Assembly (NCBI GenBank): GCA_963585895.1
Contig: OY757917.1
Location: forward strand, 100,393,601 to 100,457,600
Source of the DNA: Sepioteuthis lessoniana
Lineage: Eukaryota; Mollusca; Cephalopoda; Myopsida; Loliginidae
Reading direction: 5' to 3'
Length of the DNA: 64,000 nucleotides
Under the pieces are notes generated by a model. It worked only from the letters and a program-made list of their open reading frames with translations. It was not told the origin of the DNA and did not search any database. Both the position numbers and the translations under genes were made by a program. Shown here in pieces: positions 22,806 through 34,739 of this stretch. Each line of letters begins with the position of its first letter. The first letter of the stretch is position 1.

Positions 22806-23320
22806 ATCAACCAACTAACCTACCAATCAACCTACCTACCTACCTACCTACCTACCTACCTACCTACCAAACAACCAATCAACCTACCTATCTACCAATC
22901 AATCAATCAAAGGGGGTGTCTTCATGGTGTAATGGTTAAAGTGATGGACTGCGGAATCGTCGTAAGCGAGTTCTTACTCCAGTCGCGCTATTACGTTTAC
23001 TTTTGGACAAATATCCTTGGGAAAGGTATGAACCCTCTTATCCTTCCAGCTATTGGTTAGATAGTACCACTACTGTTCTTCTAGGAGAATGGCTTTGGCA
23101 TTAAATAACCTACAAAGGTTGATATGCCATTAAACAAAGAAACCAAACCAAACCAATCAACCAACTAACCTATTAACCAATCAACTTACCTACCTACCTA
23201 CCGACTGACCAATTAACCAACCAACCTACCAATTAACCAACCAACCTACCAATCAACCAACCTACCTACCTACCAACTAATCAACCAACCTACCAACCAA
23301 TCAACCAACAAACCAATTTA
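22806..23320. repeat. (CCTA/CCAA)n tetranucleotide field
   Basis: Interspersed 'aaccaatcaacc' and 'ctacctaccta' motifs on both sides of a SINE A copy, so the SINE is embedded in the tetranucleotide field. The A/C-rich SINE tail itself grades into the repeat. Confidence 0.85.
22913..23150 (+). mobile_element. SINE A, well preserved
   Basis: The head 'atggtgtaatggttaaagtg' (box A-like) and 'gcgagttcttactcc' (box B-like) show the tRNA origin. Then come 'ccttgggaaaggtatgaacc' and the tail 'ggcattaaataacc' + 'tacaaa' + 'ggttgatatgcc', which can form a stem-loop, ending in (AAACC)n. This is a pol III retroposon, not a tRNA gene. Confidence 0.8.
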
Positions 23321-23439
23321 CCCATGAAAGGTCACAAGGGACACCTGAACTACAGATGACCCAAAATCACAAAATATATTACCTACTATAGTAAAATTAT
23401 ATTCACAACATCATGACATTGTCATATGATGGGTTTAGT

Positions 23440-23975
23440 TTGAATAGGTTTAATGGCATATCAACCATTGTTGGCTATTTAATGTCAAATCCTATTTATA
23501 CATATATCAATTATATATGATTTGTAAATATATTTTGTTGATAACATTTTAAAATAAGCCTGAGCACATTTTTTAAAAGCATTTAAATTGTTCCAAGTAT
23601 TGCTATGTATTTCTAACAATTTAATTAAACATCAGTCATTTATTTACACTGTTAAATAATCAAACAGTTCAATTTTAAAAAAATTCAATTCAGCTTAAGT
23701 CATTTTTTGCACTCAGTTTAAATTTCAAACATTTCTATTTTAAATGTCAAACAGTCCTATTTGACATATAGACAGAATTCTATCAAGTACTACCACTCCA
23801 GGTCAGAGTGAACCTGAGAGCAATGGCAATGAAAGGGTACTCAACATTCCCCAAATCTCCAAGGCTGGAGCCTCTTCATCGGATGGTTAAATGTCATTGG
23901 GGGAGGGGTCTTACATCTCTGCAGAGATGTAGTTGGTGTATTCTACTGCCCCAGTCTACTAGGCTGGTCATATGA
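23440..23975 (-). repeat. Composite repeat C copy
   Basis: Tail at 23445-23490, AT-rich body, and head at 23755-23970 with 'gagcaatggcaatgaaaggg' and 'gtattctactgccccagtc' as in the other copies. Confidence 0.75.
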
Positions 23976-25083
23976 CAGTCAAAAATCTAGTTTAAATATA
24001 TTTCTTGAGTAAACATAAATATGCTCATATGTGTACTAAATAAATGAATGATAAATCTTTTATATTTCAAATAGTGTACATAATTTTAAAAGATTAAAAG
24101 TTTTCCTTAAAGTGGAAACTGTTAATATCAAATAAGGTCAATTGTCAGATGATGACCCTGAGATCAATCTAAGAACTTGCTTGTCATTAGATAATCTGTC
24201 AGGTGATCAAGGGATTCAAGAAATTAGAATTTGATTTAAACAAAGAATCAGTTTGCTGAGAACTGTCAAATTGTGCTGGCCTATTTTCTTCCATAGTTCA
24301 AGTGTCAGAGAGAAGAAGGACAACACTTGGTTATAAGAATATATCTCTCTTGATTCTTTCTTGGAGTCAATGCTTCTTTGGCATGTCAGAGATGGACGGA
24401 CAGAGACAAAGACAGACTGCTATATTGATCCATAACTTTTTCATCTCTGTTATCTTCAAAACCCCACAAAGCACTTCTGCTTTTCAGCTGGGGGTACTCA
24501 ACTGGAGGCCTTGTGAGCTGCCTGCCCCAGGAGGGCGCTTCCAGTGACTGTAAAGTAGCTCTGACTCAGACCCTCACTGATTCCAACTGACAAGCAAACA
24601 TCTGCATATATTATTTCTTAATGCCTACAACTTCTGATAAATCACATGGAAGGTTCCGGTTGTTTACACAGGTGTGTCTCTGATTGATGGTTCGGTCAAG
24701 GGTCAATATGCAACATAAGAAAGTTAGGTCCTGGTTGTTGTATAGACCATTTATGTTATCAAGAATGAATAAAGAATGTACACACACAAAATGTCTTTGT
24801 CATTCATTCCTGCAGTGAAGAAATGCAACAATACAGAATGGTCAGAGAGAATAATCATTAGCTGGGAAAAACCAGAGGAGAAGATGGCTATAAAATGTTA
24901 TTATACATTTATCTCTAAAAATCATACCTGTGTAATAACTAATAAGTCACCCAAAAATCAAAGCATACCAATTAATATTAAGTCAATAATAGAAATTAAA
25001 ATCTGTATCTTATGAAGAATATTATTTATGAACCACAACAACAAGTATTTGGGGGTCTTAGCTATAAAAATTTGAAAACCCAT
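23976..25083. other. No gene established
   Basis: Contains a short G+C-richer stretch near 24480-24560 and 'gaatgaataaagaatg' at 24762. These could belong to an old LTR, but no paired repeat or primer site was found. Confidence 0.35.
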
Positions 25084-25263
25084 AATAGATATCTTTTAGC
25101 TTGGTAAATGATATTTTGATAATTAATAAATGCATTAAACCTAAGCAGATATCTTTCCAAACTAGTTTAAAACAATAGATATCTTTTAGCTTGGTAAATG
25201 ATATTTTGATAATTAATAAATGCATTAAACCTAAGCAGATATCTTTCCAAACTAGTTTAAAAC
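25084..25263. repeat. Perfect 90-bp tandem duplication
   Basis: Units 25084-25173 and 25174-25263 are identical by eye and contain two 'agatatctttt/agatatctttcc' motifs. The duplication must be recent. Confidence 0.95.
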
Positions 25264-25694
25264 TACAAAGATCCTTATATGTAATATTTTCCTGTAAACA
25301 ATTAAGACAATAGATTTTCTAGATTTGATGTATGTATGCAGTTATTTACTAAGCTTTGCTTAGTTGTAAGACAAGGCTGGATGTATGAGCCACCTTGTGA
25401 GGCTCAGACTCACAAATAATGATTTTCGAATCTAGCTTGTGTACCATTACACCCTGTATGTATGAATGTATGTATGAATGTAGAAATCTAATTAGGTTAG
25501 CCTAATCTGGTACAAGGTCTTAATTGTGGGATATCCAATGAGGATAAAAGTTACTACACTAATGAAATGGCCTTTAAGAGAAGCTTGCAATATGACTACT
25601 AAATGTATGTTCATCTACACACAAATCTGCTTATTTTTTATTCATTCATTTAGACTGATATATATGATAATGTACATGTTTTAGAAAACACCCA

Positions 25695-25739
<45 letters not shown>

Positions 25740-27360
25740 GTCTTGGTCTATTCATATCTATGTTTTTATGTCTGCATCTATGTAACCAACATACTTATAC
25801 TTACTTTATGCATAGTGCAAATTTATTCATGGGGATGGGGATGATTTTTTTTCTCTGAATCCTAGGCACATGGCTAAATAATTAAGTAATAGTTCTACAG
25901 AGGACGCTGTATGTATTTGAAGCATGTATTAAAACCTCAGCAATTCTTTATTCTTTTCTCTCACATGTTGATAACAATATGAGAGTTGATTAGATTCAGG
26001 ACATTCTCAGGTGGTAATGATGGTGGAGTATCTGGGGGAGAGGATTTAGAAAATGTAGAAGAGAAAAGGAAATTGTTGTTTTTTAAGATTTTAAATAAAA
26101 CCTTAATTTTTTTCATTTAGTTGCTTATTTGTAACATATTTTTTAAAAGTATATTTTTCTTTGTAATATTTTATTAATCTTGTTCATTTTGTTTTAAAAT
26201 ATTATATTATTTTCTTTTGTCCTTTTATTCTCCCAGCTCTGTACAATCCTAACTCCAAACTGTTCCTGTCAATTTTTAAATTTCAGAAGAATCTCTCATT
26301 TGGAATTCCTCTGATGAAATTATTGGAACTGTCATGTTTTGTAGACATTTCTCGATTTGTCAAGGGCAAAGTTCAGAGTCTTTTGCTCTGCCTCATTGTG
26401 AGCTGCAAGAATGGAAGCAGGGAATTTCCTTAAAGAATTCAAATGCTTCAGCTTTTTATTTCCAGATTATCATATTGTATAAACTTGTAGCTGGAGTTTA
26501 ATAACCTATAAAAGACTCACATGATACACAGAAAAAGAAGAAAAGTGTGGATGCTCTGTTGTAGCTTACAAACATACACAGAATTGAAATCTCATTCTTT
26601 ATTTACCACACACATGTATAACAATAATAAAATCACAAAGCTGTATTATACGCATAAAACGGACATTCAGAAATTTATATAAGTTTCATTAAAGAGGAAA
26701 TTGTATATTCAGTCCTGTTGGACTCAGATTGCCACTATATTTGTGCAAAGAGTGGGGAAAAAAAAGATAGATTGGATGAAAGAAAAAATAATGTTGACAA
26801 ACACAATTATGATATATAAATAGATAAATCTCATTTGCATGTTTTAAAATGTCTATTTCCATGCATAGTAGGCTATTCCAAAAGTTCTACTTCCTGATTT
26901 ACAAACTAACATTCATAAACATATGAATGTATCTGAGAAATGTTAAAAAGTTGAATTATGAAAATATAATGGGCTCAGTATTTGATTAGAAGGAAGAATT
27001 CTATTCAATGAATATTGATTACTATGAGTTTGTTTTTCAGAATTAATTCCAGCTTTCTGTCACACACAGACATGCATACACATACACCTGCACTCACACA
27101 CAGATGCATACACATACATACACATGCACCTACACTGACACACACTTACATACACATTCACATGCACACACATACAAGCACATAATTATTATATATAACT
27201 AATTATCATTCATAAAAAAAATCAGATAACGCTGAATTTCTATGCTTTTTTTTAGAAAAGAAATGAATTAACATATTTACATCTATTTACATATATATTT
27301 ATTGAAAAAGTTTTTTTAATTACCACTTTTTTGTTAAGGTAACACAATGCTTGCTCACTC
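25264..27360. other. No gene seen; scattered microsatellites
   Basis: (TATC)n at 25692-25740 and a (CA)-rich, hexamer-like stretch at 27060-27180. The rest is AT-rich and unrecognised. Confidence 0.5.
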
Positions 27361-27464
27361 TGAGTGATACTGAGCATATATATATATATATATATATATA
27401 GGTATAAAGGTTCTCATGTGGTACATGGTATATGAATGGCCAATAGTTCAGTTGAAGATACTAA

Positions 27465-27815
27465 TAGCAAGACTACTTACACCAGGTGATTTTGTTAGTG
27501 AAGGCTTGTGTAAAATCAGCTACTCTTTTTGGATGAGCTGAGAGCAGAAGCAATGTGCACCAGCAACAACACTTTTGAATTTTAGCTCAACAAAATTATT
27601 TCTCTGTTCACCATTATCCTCAAAGATGACTGATGCCACTAGTAGAACAGGATAGTAGTAGCTCACCGATCACGTGTGACATAAGAATCACTCCAGTTAA
27701 AAATGAAAACCACTAGTCTGCTTACACAGGTGATTTTGTTTATGGGAATGAAGGTTTGTGTAAGATCAGCAACATTTTTGGATGAGCTGATAACAGAAAA
27801 ATAATGTACCAAAAT
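27465..27815. repeat. Two diverged direct copies of a ~100-bp segment
   Basis: 27475-27560 and 27715-27810 share 'cttacac.aggtgattttgtt', 'aaggtttgtgtaa.atcagc' and 'ttttggatgagctga'. (AT)n lies just upstream at 27376-27400. Confidence 0.7.
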
Positions 27816-27897
27816 ACAGCAGGTTCTTTGAATAACATGCCCCAAATTTTAAATTTTTTTTTTCTCATGCAATAAATTTTTTTTTCTCATACAATAG

Positions 27898-28072
27898 TTG
27901 ACTTACCATAACTAGAAAGCCAAGATCTCTCTACTATTTACTCATAGTCAGTGGTGCAGAGAAGAGAAGGATCCATACTTTTCCCAAGAACATTAACACC
28001 CATGTCCAGGATTTGAACTTAGCTTGTCAAGTTCATTTCTTATGATAATAACTGTTATGACATGTGCAGATC
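27898..28072 (-). mobile_element. SINE B, diverged
   Basis: 'ctactatttactcatagtca', 'cttttcccaagaacattaac' and 'ccaggatttgaact' (box B complement) occur in SINE B order. Confidence 0.6.
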
Positions 28073-28239
28073 TTATATACATACAGACTGTGCTAAGCAA
28101 CAGAGAAAAAATAAGTTAAAAAAAAGTAAGATATTTAATAGAAAAAGCAGTATATATATATAAAAAAAATACATACATATATACCAAATTAGAAAAACAG
28201 GAAAAGTTATATAATAAAACCATTCTCAGCTTTGAAGAT

Positions 28240-29060
28240 GGATTGATGTTGCTTCAGAAGTAACTGTGTGCTTAGACCAAAGGGTTTTCTTTTTTGATTG
28301 ATATTGTGCCTATGATGGTGGTTTTTCAATGAGTCTTTAGTATTGTGGGAATGCTTCCTTCAAAATGCTACCCAATATGTGCTAGTCCAGAAGATTGAAG
28401 ACAGCAGAGCCTAGAGGCAACATGTTGATGATGACAGCATTATGAAAATTCTCAGCCAACTACTCCTGGGTCATATAAGCCATGTAGGAGGGAGCAGAGT
28501 TCTACTGAAACTTATATAACTTGTTCAGAGCTATCTCAGTGATCCAGGGCTTGACGATTGTGTCCACCACCTTGATGTACACAGTGGCATTGATCCTCTA
28601 TAGGAAGAAAAAAAGCAGCATGACATGACCTTCATTACTTATAGCCTTCAAAGAATATCACAGATGATGGGAACTTGTCTTTAATCCCTGTGTATAAACA
28701 GAGCCATCAGTCATTCAATCTGTTCATCTTCTGGTCCTTGTCAAAGTTCTCATTGATGAAGAATGAGAAGAAACTAGGTTCTGCTGTGTTCTTTGGCTTC
28801 TTCCCCAAGTATTTCAGGTGAGTAACATGGCTGTTTCTGCTTTTGTCAAACATAAACTGTTTTCTCCTCATCATATAGGACTTACACCTGATGTTTTTAT
28901 AACCCACACATTTCAGAGTGGACCCCCTTGCATTGATCGGTAATAGTACTCATGGATTTTCTAGGGTCATGGTTGATAATGTACCAAAACCAGCTGGAAA
29001 AAATCATACTTCCTTATAACATCTGATTGTTTGGAATGTTTTTCTTTCCTCTTGGTCATG
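28240..29060 (-). pseudogene. Mariner-like transposase relic
   Basis: Reading the minus strand across frames gives, in order, 'KKPKNTAEPSFFSFFINENF' (a degraded FFSDEK.F region), 'DKFPSSVIFFEGYK', 'YIKVVDTIVKPWITEIALNK', 'LYKFQ' then 'NSAPSYMAYMTQE', 'LAENFHNAV', 'LPLGSAVFNLLD' and 'EKPPS'. This is the order of a mariner-family DDE/D domain: FxxDE, then FQQDSAPxH, then WPPxSPDxNPLDY. Both the second and third catalytic regions are damaged (FQ-stop; SPD changed to SAV). No terminal repeats were identified. Confidence 0.6.
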
Positions 29061-29561
29061 TATTAATGCTATTGATATATATCCACAAAGAAAATGAGAA
29101 TGTTAAAATCCAATACATTCTGTATAACAAAATATCTTTTATTAATGACCCATTAAAATTGTAATCTTAAATACCTATCATACTCTGTAAGTCAGTGCCA
29201 TAGACTAATTGCATTTACATAGTATATATATTGTAGATAACTTTGCTTACTATTAAATAAAAATTGATTATTGCCAATAAATTAAGAAAAAGTTGATGAA
29301 GTCAGGTTATGTTTTAAAGTTGCTATCTTCATAAAGATTTAAATTCATTATTTGTACTTGTAAAATTATTAATTATTAGTTTTAACAGATATGTAACACT
29401 GAGAAAGTATTTTTGACTGCTCTGAATTTGTAATTCAGCACTAGTTTTATCATAATATTATGACTTCAAAAAATTTCACTCAAGAGACTGCAAAAGGTTG
29501 GTAGGCTGTCTTGTTTAATTAGAAAAATGGATGCAGTAATATCAGCTTTGTACTTTTGATC

Positions 29562-29563
<2 letters not shown>
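29061..29563. other. No gene seen
   Basis: AT-rich, unrecognised. Confidence 0.4.
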
Positions 29564-29613
<50 letters not shown>

Positions 29614-29765
29614 CATAAGCCTTCTTGCTTAAAACTCAGCATTATAAGGTATAGATCAAGGGTAAAGTGGAGTAATCCAAGGAATGGAGAAGCACTCTCC
29701 CCCACACTTCGGTGTAGTAGCTATTGAAAGGCGAGTCTTCCGGTTGCCAACTTTACTTTATATAT
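29564..29765 (+). mobile_element. (AT)n followed by a SINE E 3' fragment
   Basis: (AT)n at 29564-29612. Then 'gcttaaaactcagcattata', 'agggtaaagtggagtaatcc', 'gtgtagtagctattgaaa' and 'ccaactttacttta', as in the 3' half of SINE E. Confidence 0.65.
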
Positions 29766-30380
29766 ATATATATCTAAAAAATAAAGCTTCATGTGGAACA
29801 CTATATACTGTAAAACACATTTTGATGGAATGCAAAAATCTCACCAATACTTGAAGAGAATTCTATAGCATAAAGAAAATCAGAGAACTAATACTAATTA
29901 ATAGAGAACTAATACCATAATTAACTTCCTGAAAAAAATAAAATGGTCAGTAATTAAAGTCCATAGACCAAAACCTCACCCACAAATTGATACACACACA
30001 TGGATGTTGAAACCCTTAACAGAGATGCTGACTTCACCTGATAGCAACAACCAAACTCATACATCTCTAACAAATCTTCAATTACCATCTGAAGTATCAC
30101 CGGAATTAATATCCTAATAACTGCATAAGTAATCATCACACCCAACAAAGACTGAATAAAACAAAAACGTCTTCTGCATAAAATAACTCAAGGGGTGACA
30201 TGTGGTAAAATTCAACCAACCAACCAATCAACCATAAACAAAGTCCTAAAATATCATATTGATCTTACAATGTTTGCTTCTTATTAAACCTTTACATTTC
30301 CATGGGTTCATATACTTTGTATAAACTTGTTTGTCCTTCTTGACATATTAATTACTTTAAAAAGTACAGAATTTCCTTTA
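29766..30380. other. No gene seen
   Basis: Unrecognised AT-rich DNA, with a short (ACCA)n stretch near 30210. Confidence 0.4.
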
Positions 30381-30393
30381 GTTTTCATTAATC

Positions 30394-30686
30394 CTATTTA
30401 CCAACCCCTCCGCTTGGGCAGGATATGATACAAGGTCAGTTTTTTAAGCGGAGTTTAACAGGTTTGAATTCGGACTTTTCCTTCTCCTAGACTAGTTGCC
30501 TCACCAAGGCTGAAGAACCTAGTCTGCCCTACTATTTACCCATAGCTGGAGGGAGAATAATTGGATTCATACCTTTCCCAAGGGTATTAGTGCTATGTGA
30601 AATGCAATCAGTCTCGTCCAGGATTTGAACTCAAGTTGCCGTGTCCATTTCCTATGACGATAACCATTACACCACGGGCACCTCCT
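30394..30686 (-). mobile_element. SINE B, full length with perfect target-site duplication
   Basis: Flanked by 'agttttcattaat' at 30381-30393 and 30687-30699, a perfect 13-bp duplication. The minus-strand head 'ggtgcccgtggtgtaatggt' and box B 'gagttcaaatcct' show the tRNA origin. The 3' end is 'ggttggtaaata'. A young copy. Confidence 0.92.
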
Positions 30687-30699
30687 AGTTTTCATTAAT

Positions 30700-31315
30700 A
30701 CCTTTACTTTGACCATGAAGTTGTTTGGAAAAAGTGTCAATTGACATTTTTTTGCATTCTATCCGATCTGCAATTATCAATAGCACTTCAACAGCCCTGA
30801 CTATCATTGATTATTATAATTATTTTTATGCATATTCCTTGAATATTGAATATTCCCAATCAAAGACGTATCATAAAAGGATATAATTCTTTGATAAAAC
30901 ATGATATGTTGCTGAATTTCTATAAATTTGCTAAAACAGTCTATAATGATTTATCTGAAAATCTTACATACAGTTTGAGACATAAAGAAGAATAGTCTTC
31001 TCAATATTCTTCTGTTACTAAGGTGCTAGGATTTTATTATTTCTTGTGGAACACAATGCTATCAAAACTGATTTTACTTGGTATTTTCTAAAACTAAACT
31101 CTACAGAATTAACAGTCTGTGACTGAAAATAAAATTCTATAAATGTATATGATGTGTATTTTTTGCATTATGTATTTATATTTTAGGTTAGAATTTCAAT
31201 TTTGCTGAGTTAGTAATTAGGATGATTATGTTTTCTATTGCAATTTTCTTGACACTTGCATGTCGTGATGGGACATGAGAGAATTAGAGAATGATACTGC
31301 GTAAAATTTCAACAG
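30700..31315. other. No gene seen
   Basis: AT-rich, unrecognised. Confidence 0.4.
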
Positions 31316-31437
31316 TGAAATCCAGTTTTAATACAACTATTACAATTGGATTATTTTCATAATATTATTGAAGGACTTTCTGTTGCTATCTATCTGTCTA
31401 TCTATCTATTTAAAGTCTGCTTTTAGAGGCCATTAAG
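31316..31437 (+). repeat. Direct repeat, copy 1 of 2
   Basis: Shares 'tattattttca', 'gactttctg.tgctatctat', (CTAT)n and 'ctgcttttag' with 31819-31940. The paired copies flank a SINE E. Confidence 0.7.
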
Positions 31438-31490
31438 TTCTTTGTCGAATCATCTCATATTTATGGAATTTATATAAATAACTGGACATT

Positions 31491-31684
31491 CGCATAATGG
31501 TTTGAGTGTTCGCCAATGGCTCCGGAGACCTGGGTTCAATCCCAGTTTGAGTCATACCAAAGACTCAAAAATAGAGCAATCCAGGGAAAGGAGTAGCACC
31601 CTCCCTTACACCTTGGTGTAGTAGCTATCAAAAAGGGAGCCTTCGGGTCGCCCTCGACCACGGTCACCAACTTTACTTTACTTA
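31491..31684 (+). mobile_element. SINE E
   Basis: Box A-like 'gtttgagtgttcgccaatgg', box B 'gggttcaatcccag', then 'gcaatccagggaaaggagta', 'ccttggtgtagtagctat' and 'gccctcgaccacggtcacc', ending in 'actttacttta'. A pol III-type retroposon. Confidence 0.75.
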
Positions 31685-31818
31685 TATAATAAATAACTGC
31701 AAAAATTATTCCAATACATAGATGATAGGATATATTCTATATTCAGCCTTTAATTGTTATCTTCTTTGGGAAATTATAGGGATCAGGATGAGTGTGAATT
31801 CAGAGCAAGCCACAAGTA

Positions 31819-31889
31819 TTAAAATCCAGTCTTTTCCCCAACTATTACACTTATATTATTTTCACGATATTTTGATAGACTTTCTGCTG

Positions 31890-31920
<31 letters not shown>

Positions 31921-31940
31921 AAGGCTGCTTTTAGTGGTAA
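31819..31940 (+). repeat. Direct repeat, copy 2 of 2
   Basis: Diverged copy of 31316-31437, with a longer (CTAT)n. Confidence 0.7.
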
Positions 31941-32112
31941 TTATGGTCAGTGTCATATCACCTCCTACAGAGTACAGTAGAAACATCTGCCACCTGTGTG
32001 ATGCATGTGAACTTAGGCAAGGGGTAATGGTAGCTCCATATAGGTCATGTCTTACTATTTTTTTCAGATATGATCACTTATGATCATGACTTGGACCAAT
32101 GCATACGGTGCA

Positions 32113-32343
32113 TTTGCTGTCGAAACATTTTTATGATTGGTGAATCTGTAATTGCTACACAGAACGTTTCATGCTCATTTTATGTTATATTGGAATTATG
32201 CTGTTCTGAATAGAATTTTCGACCCAGTTTGCTGTCGAAACTTTTTTCAAGATTGGTAAATCCATGATTGCAACACAGAACTTTTCATGCTCGTTTTTAT
32301 GTTATATTGGAATTATGCTGTTCTGAATAGAATTTTCAACCTT
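32113..32343. repeat. ~117-bp tandem duplication
   Basis: 'tttgctgtcgaaac' followed by 'gttatattggaattatgctg' and 'ttctgaatagaatttt' occur twice, at 32113-32227 and 32230-32343, with several differences. Confidence 0.85.
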
Positions 32344-32489
32344 TTTCAGTATTGATTTTCTGTTCAGAACAGCATTAAAATCCTTTGTTGTTCTCTAGAA
32401 CTGAAAATGATAAAAACTCAAAATACAGACTTTCTCAAACTTATGTTAATTCTGTTGGGCTGCCTATCGTTACATAATATACGTGATGC

Positions 32490-32685
32490 ATAAGCTTGTG
32501 AGGCATAACACCTTATTGTCATAGGAAATGCATAGAGCAACTTGAGTTCAAATCCTGGACATTTGTATTTCATTTCATGCTATAGTGTTGTGAAAGGCAT
32601 GAATCTTTCCATTGGGCAGACTGAGTTCTTTAGCCTTGGTATAGCAAATGGACTAGAAGAAGAGAAATATTCTGAATCCAAAACC
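32490..32685 (+). mobile_element. SINE B, diverged
   Basis: 'gagttcaaatcctgga', 'tatttcatttcatgctat' and 'gggcagactgagttcttt' keep the SINE B order. Confidence 0.55.
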
Positions 32686-33208
32686 TGAGGTGTGTTGTTC
32701 AGAATAATTTGAGGCACATTTTTTTTCCCTTATCATTTCATTCAAAAAGTGTGATTGCTCATACATAAAACTTCACTACTATAAATAAATCCCCTGTGTA
32801 AGCAGTTTTGCAGTTAACTGAACAGTTTGGCAGTCATATGTTATGCACAATTGAGAGCCGTTATGTCTATGTTCTGTTAAAAATCTATGCGAAATATAAA
32901 CTTCATAAAGAAATGCTTTGAAGATTAAAAATGTCTATTTTAACCCTTTCACCGAAGAATTTATGAATTAACACTTGGTAAATGTTGATCTTGGATGGAA
33001 ATTGTTTTCAATGTCAAGAATGAATAAAAATTACCAAAATAGCATTATCTTTTAAATCGATAACTGAAATCTATAATATTTAGCCAAAACTTAATACAAG
33101 CTTGAGCACTCTATCTGTATAGTGTGCTTGAAAAATCTGGAAAGAAAAATTTTTTATCAACCAGGAATTAAGCCAAGAGTTTCTTCCCTCTGTCAGTACT
33201 ACTATATG
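32686..33208. other. No gene seen
   Basis: AT-rich, unrecognised. Confidence 0.4.
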
Positions 33209-33955
33209 TGAGAATTAATTTTTATTTATTGCGGACTTTTTGTCCTCATCTTGGTAGTTTTTTGTGTTGTTTCTTCTTTCACTACGTTTCGACCAAATTT
33301 CACCACTGGCCTTCTTCAGGTGATTTTTACCGCGACCTCGGATAGGAATGATGAGTCTTGTAACCGTATCCCCAGTAATTACTGCCTTCCATAGTTGTTG
33401 TCTATCACACCACGTTTTTGACCAAGTAAACCTCTGGCCGGCTTGGGTAGGATTTGAAACCGCTATCTTCTGACAATGCTCACCTGGGACCGTTGAGACT
33501 CAACGCCTCTATCCGCAGCGCCACGGCCCCGATTTTTTGGTTTTATAAATCCTTATCTGGTCTTCCAAAAATTCGGTACGGACCCGACTATGGAAGACCA
33601 GATAAGGATTTATAAGACCAAAAAATCCATCCTTGATCGCCCTTCGGGGCCCGTGGCGCAGCGGATAAAGGCGTTGAGTCTCTACGGTCCCAGGTGAGCA
33701 TTGCCAGAAGATAGCGGTTTCAAATCCTACCCAAGCCGGCCAGAGGTTTACTTAGTCAAAAACGTGGTGCGATAGACAACAACTATGGAAGGTAGTAATT
33801 ACTGGGGATACGGTTACAAGATTCATCATTCCTATCCGAGGTCGCGGTAAAATCACCTGAAGAAGGCCAGTGGTGAAACGTAGTGAAAGAAGAAACAACA
33901 CAAAAAGCTATCAAGATGAAGACAAAAAGTCCACAATAAATAAAAATTTATTCTC
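33209..33955. repeat. Giant foldback of two inverted SINE G copies
   Basis: Left arm 33209-33567 and right arm 33591-33955 are near-perfect reverse complements around a 23-base loop. The right arm has an ~18-bp insertion at about 33629-33646. Each arm contains a tRNA-like head, readable on the plus strand of the right arm as 'cccgtggcgcagcggataaa' (box A) and 'ggtttcaaatccta' (box B). A body follows with 'aatcacctgaagaaggccag' and 'gaagaaacaacac', then an A/T-rich tail. Because the arms run through the heads and beyond into 'ccagataaggatttataa', the inversion includes flanking DNA and is not just two chance SINE insertions. Confidence 0.92.
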
Positions 33956-33999
33956 AGATTAAGAAGTCTCATCTCAAAATGATTCCAATTAAAGACTAC

Positions 34000-34405
34000 T
34001 ACTATATGGTTGCACATTTTCAATATTTAAGAAACGTTTTGAGAAGAAGCTGGAAGGAAAGTACACAAGAATGCCAAATGCAGTTTTGAATAAATCTTGG
34101 ATACAGCAGCCTACAAAATAACACCAGTTTTACAGCCACATACTTCCTATTTCACTGACCATCCAAATAAGATGAGAGCAAGACATGATAGGTACTGCTG
34201 GAGAAGTAAGAACACACTCATAAGTGATGTTTTCTATGGACTCCTACACATGGACACACCAGGCTGATCTGCAAAATCTTACATATATCAGGTCTGTATA
34301 GACAATGAATGTTATCTGGATGACTTTGCCAAGATCAATGACCAATGATGGGAAAGTGTTACGGGAATCCGTGCTATCAACTCTTGATGATGATGATGAT
34401 GAAAG
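34000..34405 (+). mobile_element. RTE-like LINE, 5'-truncated (copy 5)
   Basis: Diverged plus-strand copy: 'LLYGCTFSIF'-type start, 'KKLEGKYTRMPNAVLNKSWI', 'TLISDVFYGLLHMDT', 'YIRSV' and 'MTNDGKVLRESVL', ending in (GAT)n at 34387-34402. Confidence 0.7.
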
Positions 34406-34429
34406 GCCAGAGGACATATCGGTTGGAGG

Positions 34430-34512
34430 ACATATCGGCCATAATGTTGGGGAAATAACAATAAAGATGAAGACAATAGTCCGAAAACCCTTAATGATAA
34501 AAATCACCAAGC
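34430..34512 (+). repeat. Short repeat after RTE copy 5
   Basis: 'aacaataaagatgaagacaa' and 'tagtccgaaaacccttaatg' are the inverse of 12680-12790. There is also an internal duplication of 'gaggacatatcggttg/gaggacatatcggcc'. Confidence 0.55.
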
Positions 34513-34739
34513 TTCGTCTCAGAAATTTAGACAACTAATGATGATGAAATTTTGAAAACCCACTAAGATAACTGGCCTGATTTATTAAAATGATAAACGT
34601 GAAGACAAAGATTAGGCTCTTATACTTATAATTTATCTGTTTATTCATTGTCATCATTTTCATCATTATAGAAAGTCAACGGATACCAAGTTTCATCACC
34701 CCCAAACATTTTTATAATCATCCTCACTCCTGTTAATGA

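Noticed and set aside
22913..23150. tRNA-like box A and box B, also in SINE B, D, E, F and G
   Set aside because: No cloverleaf with a proper acceptor and anticodon stem is visible; the copies are dispersed with SINE bodies, so they are retroposons and not tRNA genes.
24290..24800. Possible LTR with a late 'aataaag' signal
   Set aside because: No second LTR, target duplication or primer-binding site was found in the window.
24776..25015. 79-codon ORF after the (CA)-rich stretch
   Set aside because: No recognisable domain; length is expected by chance in this composition.
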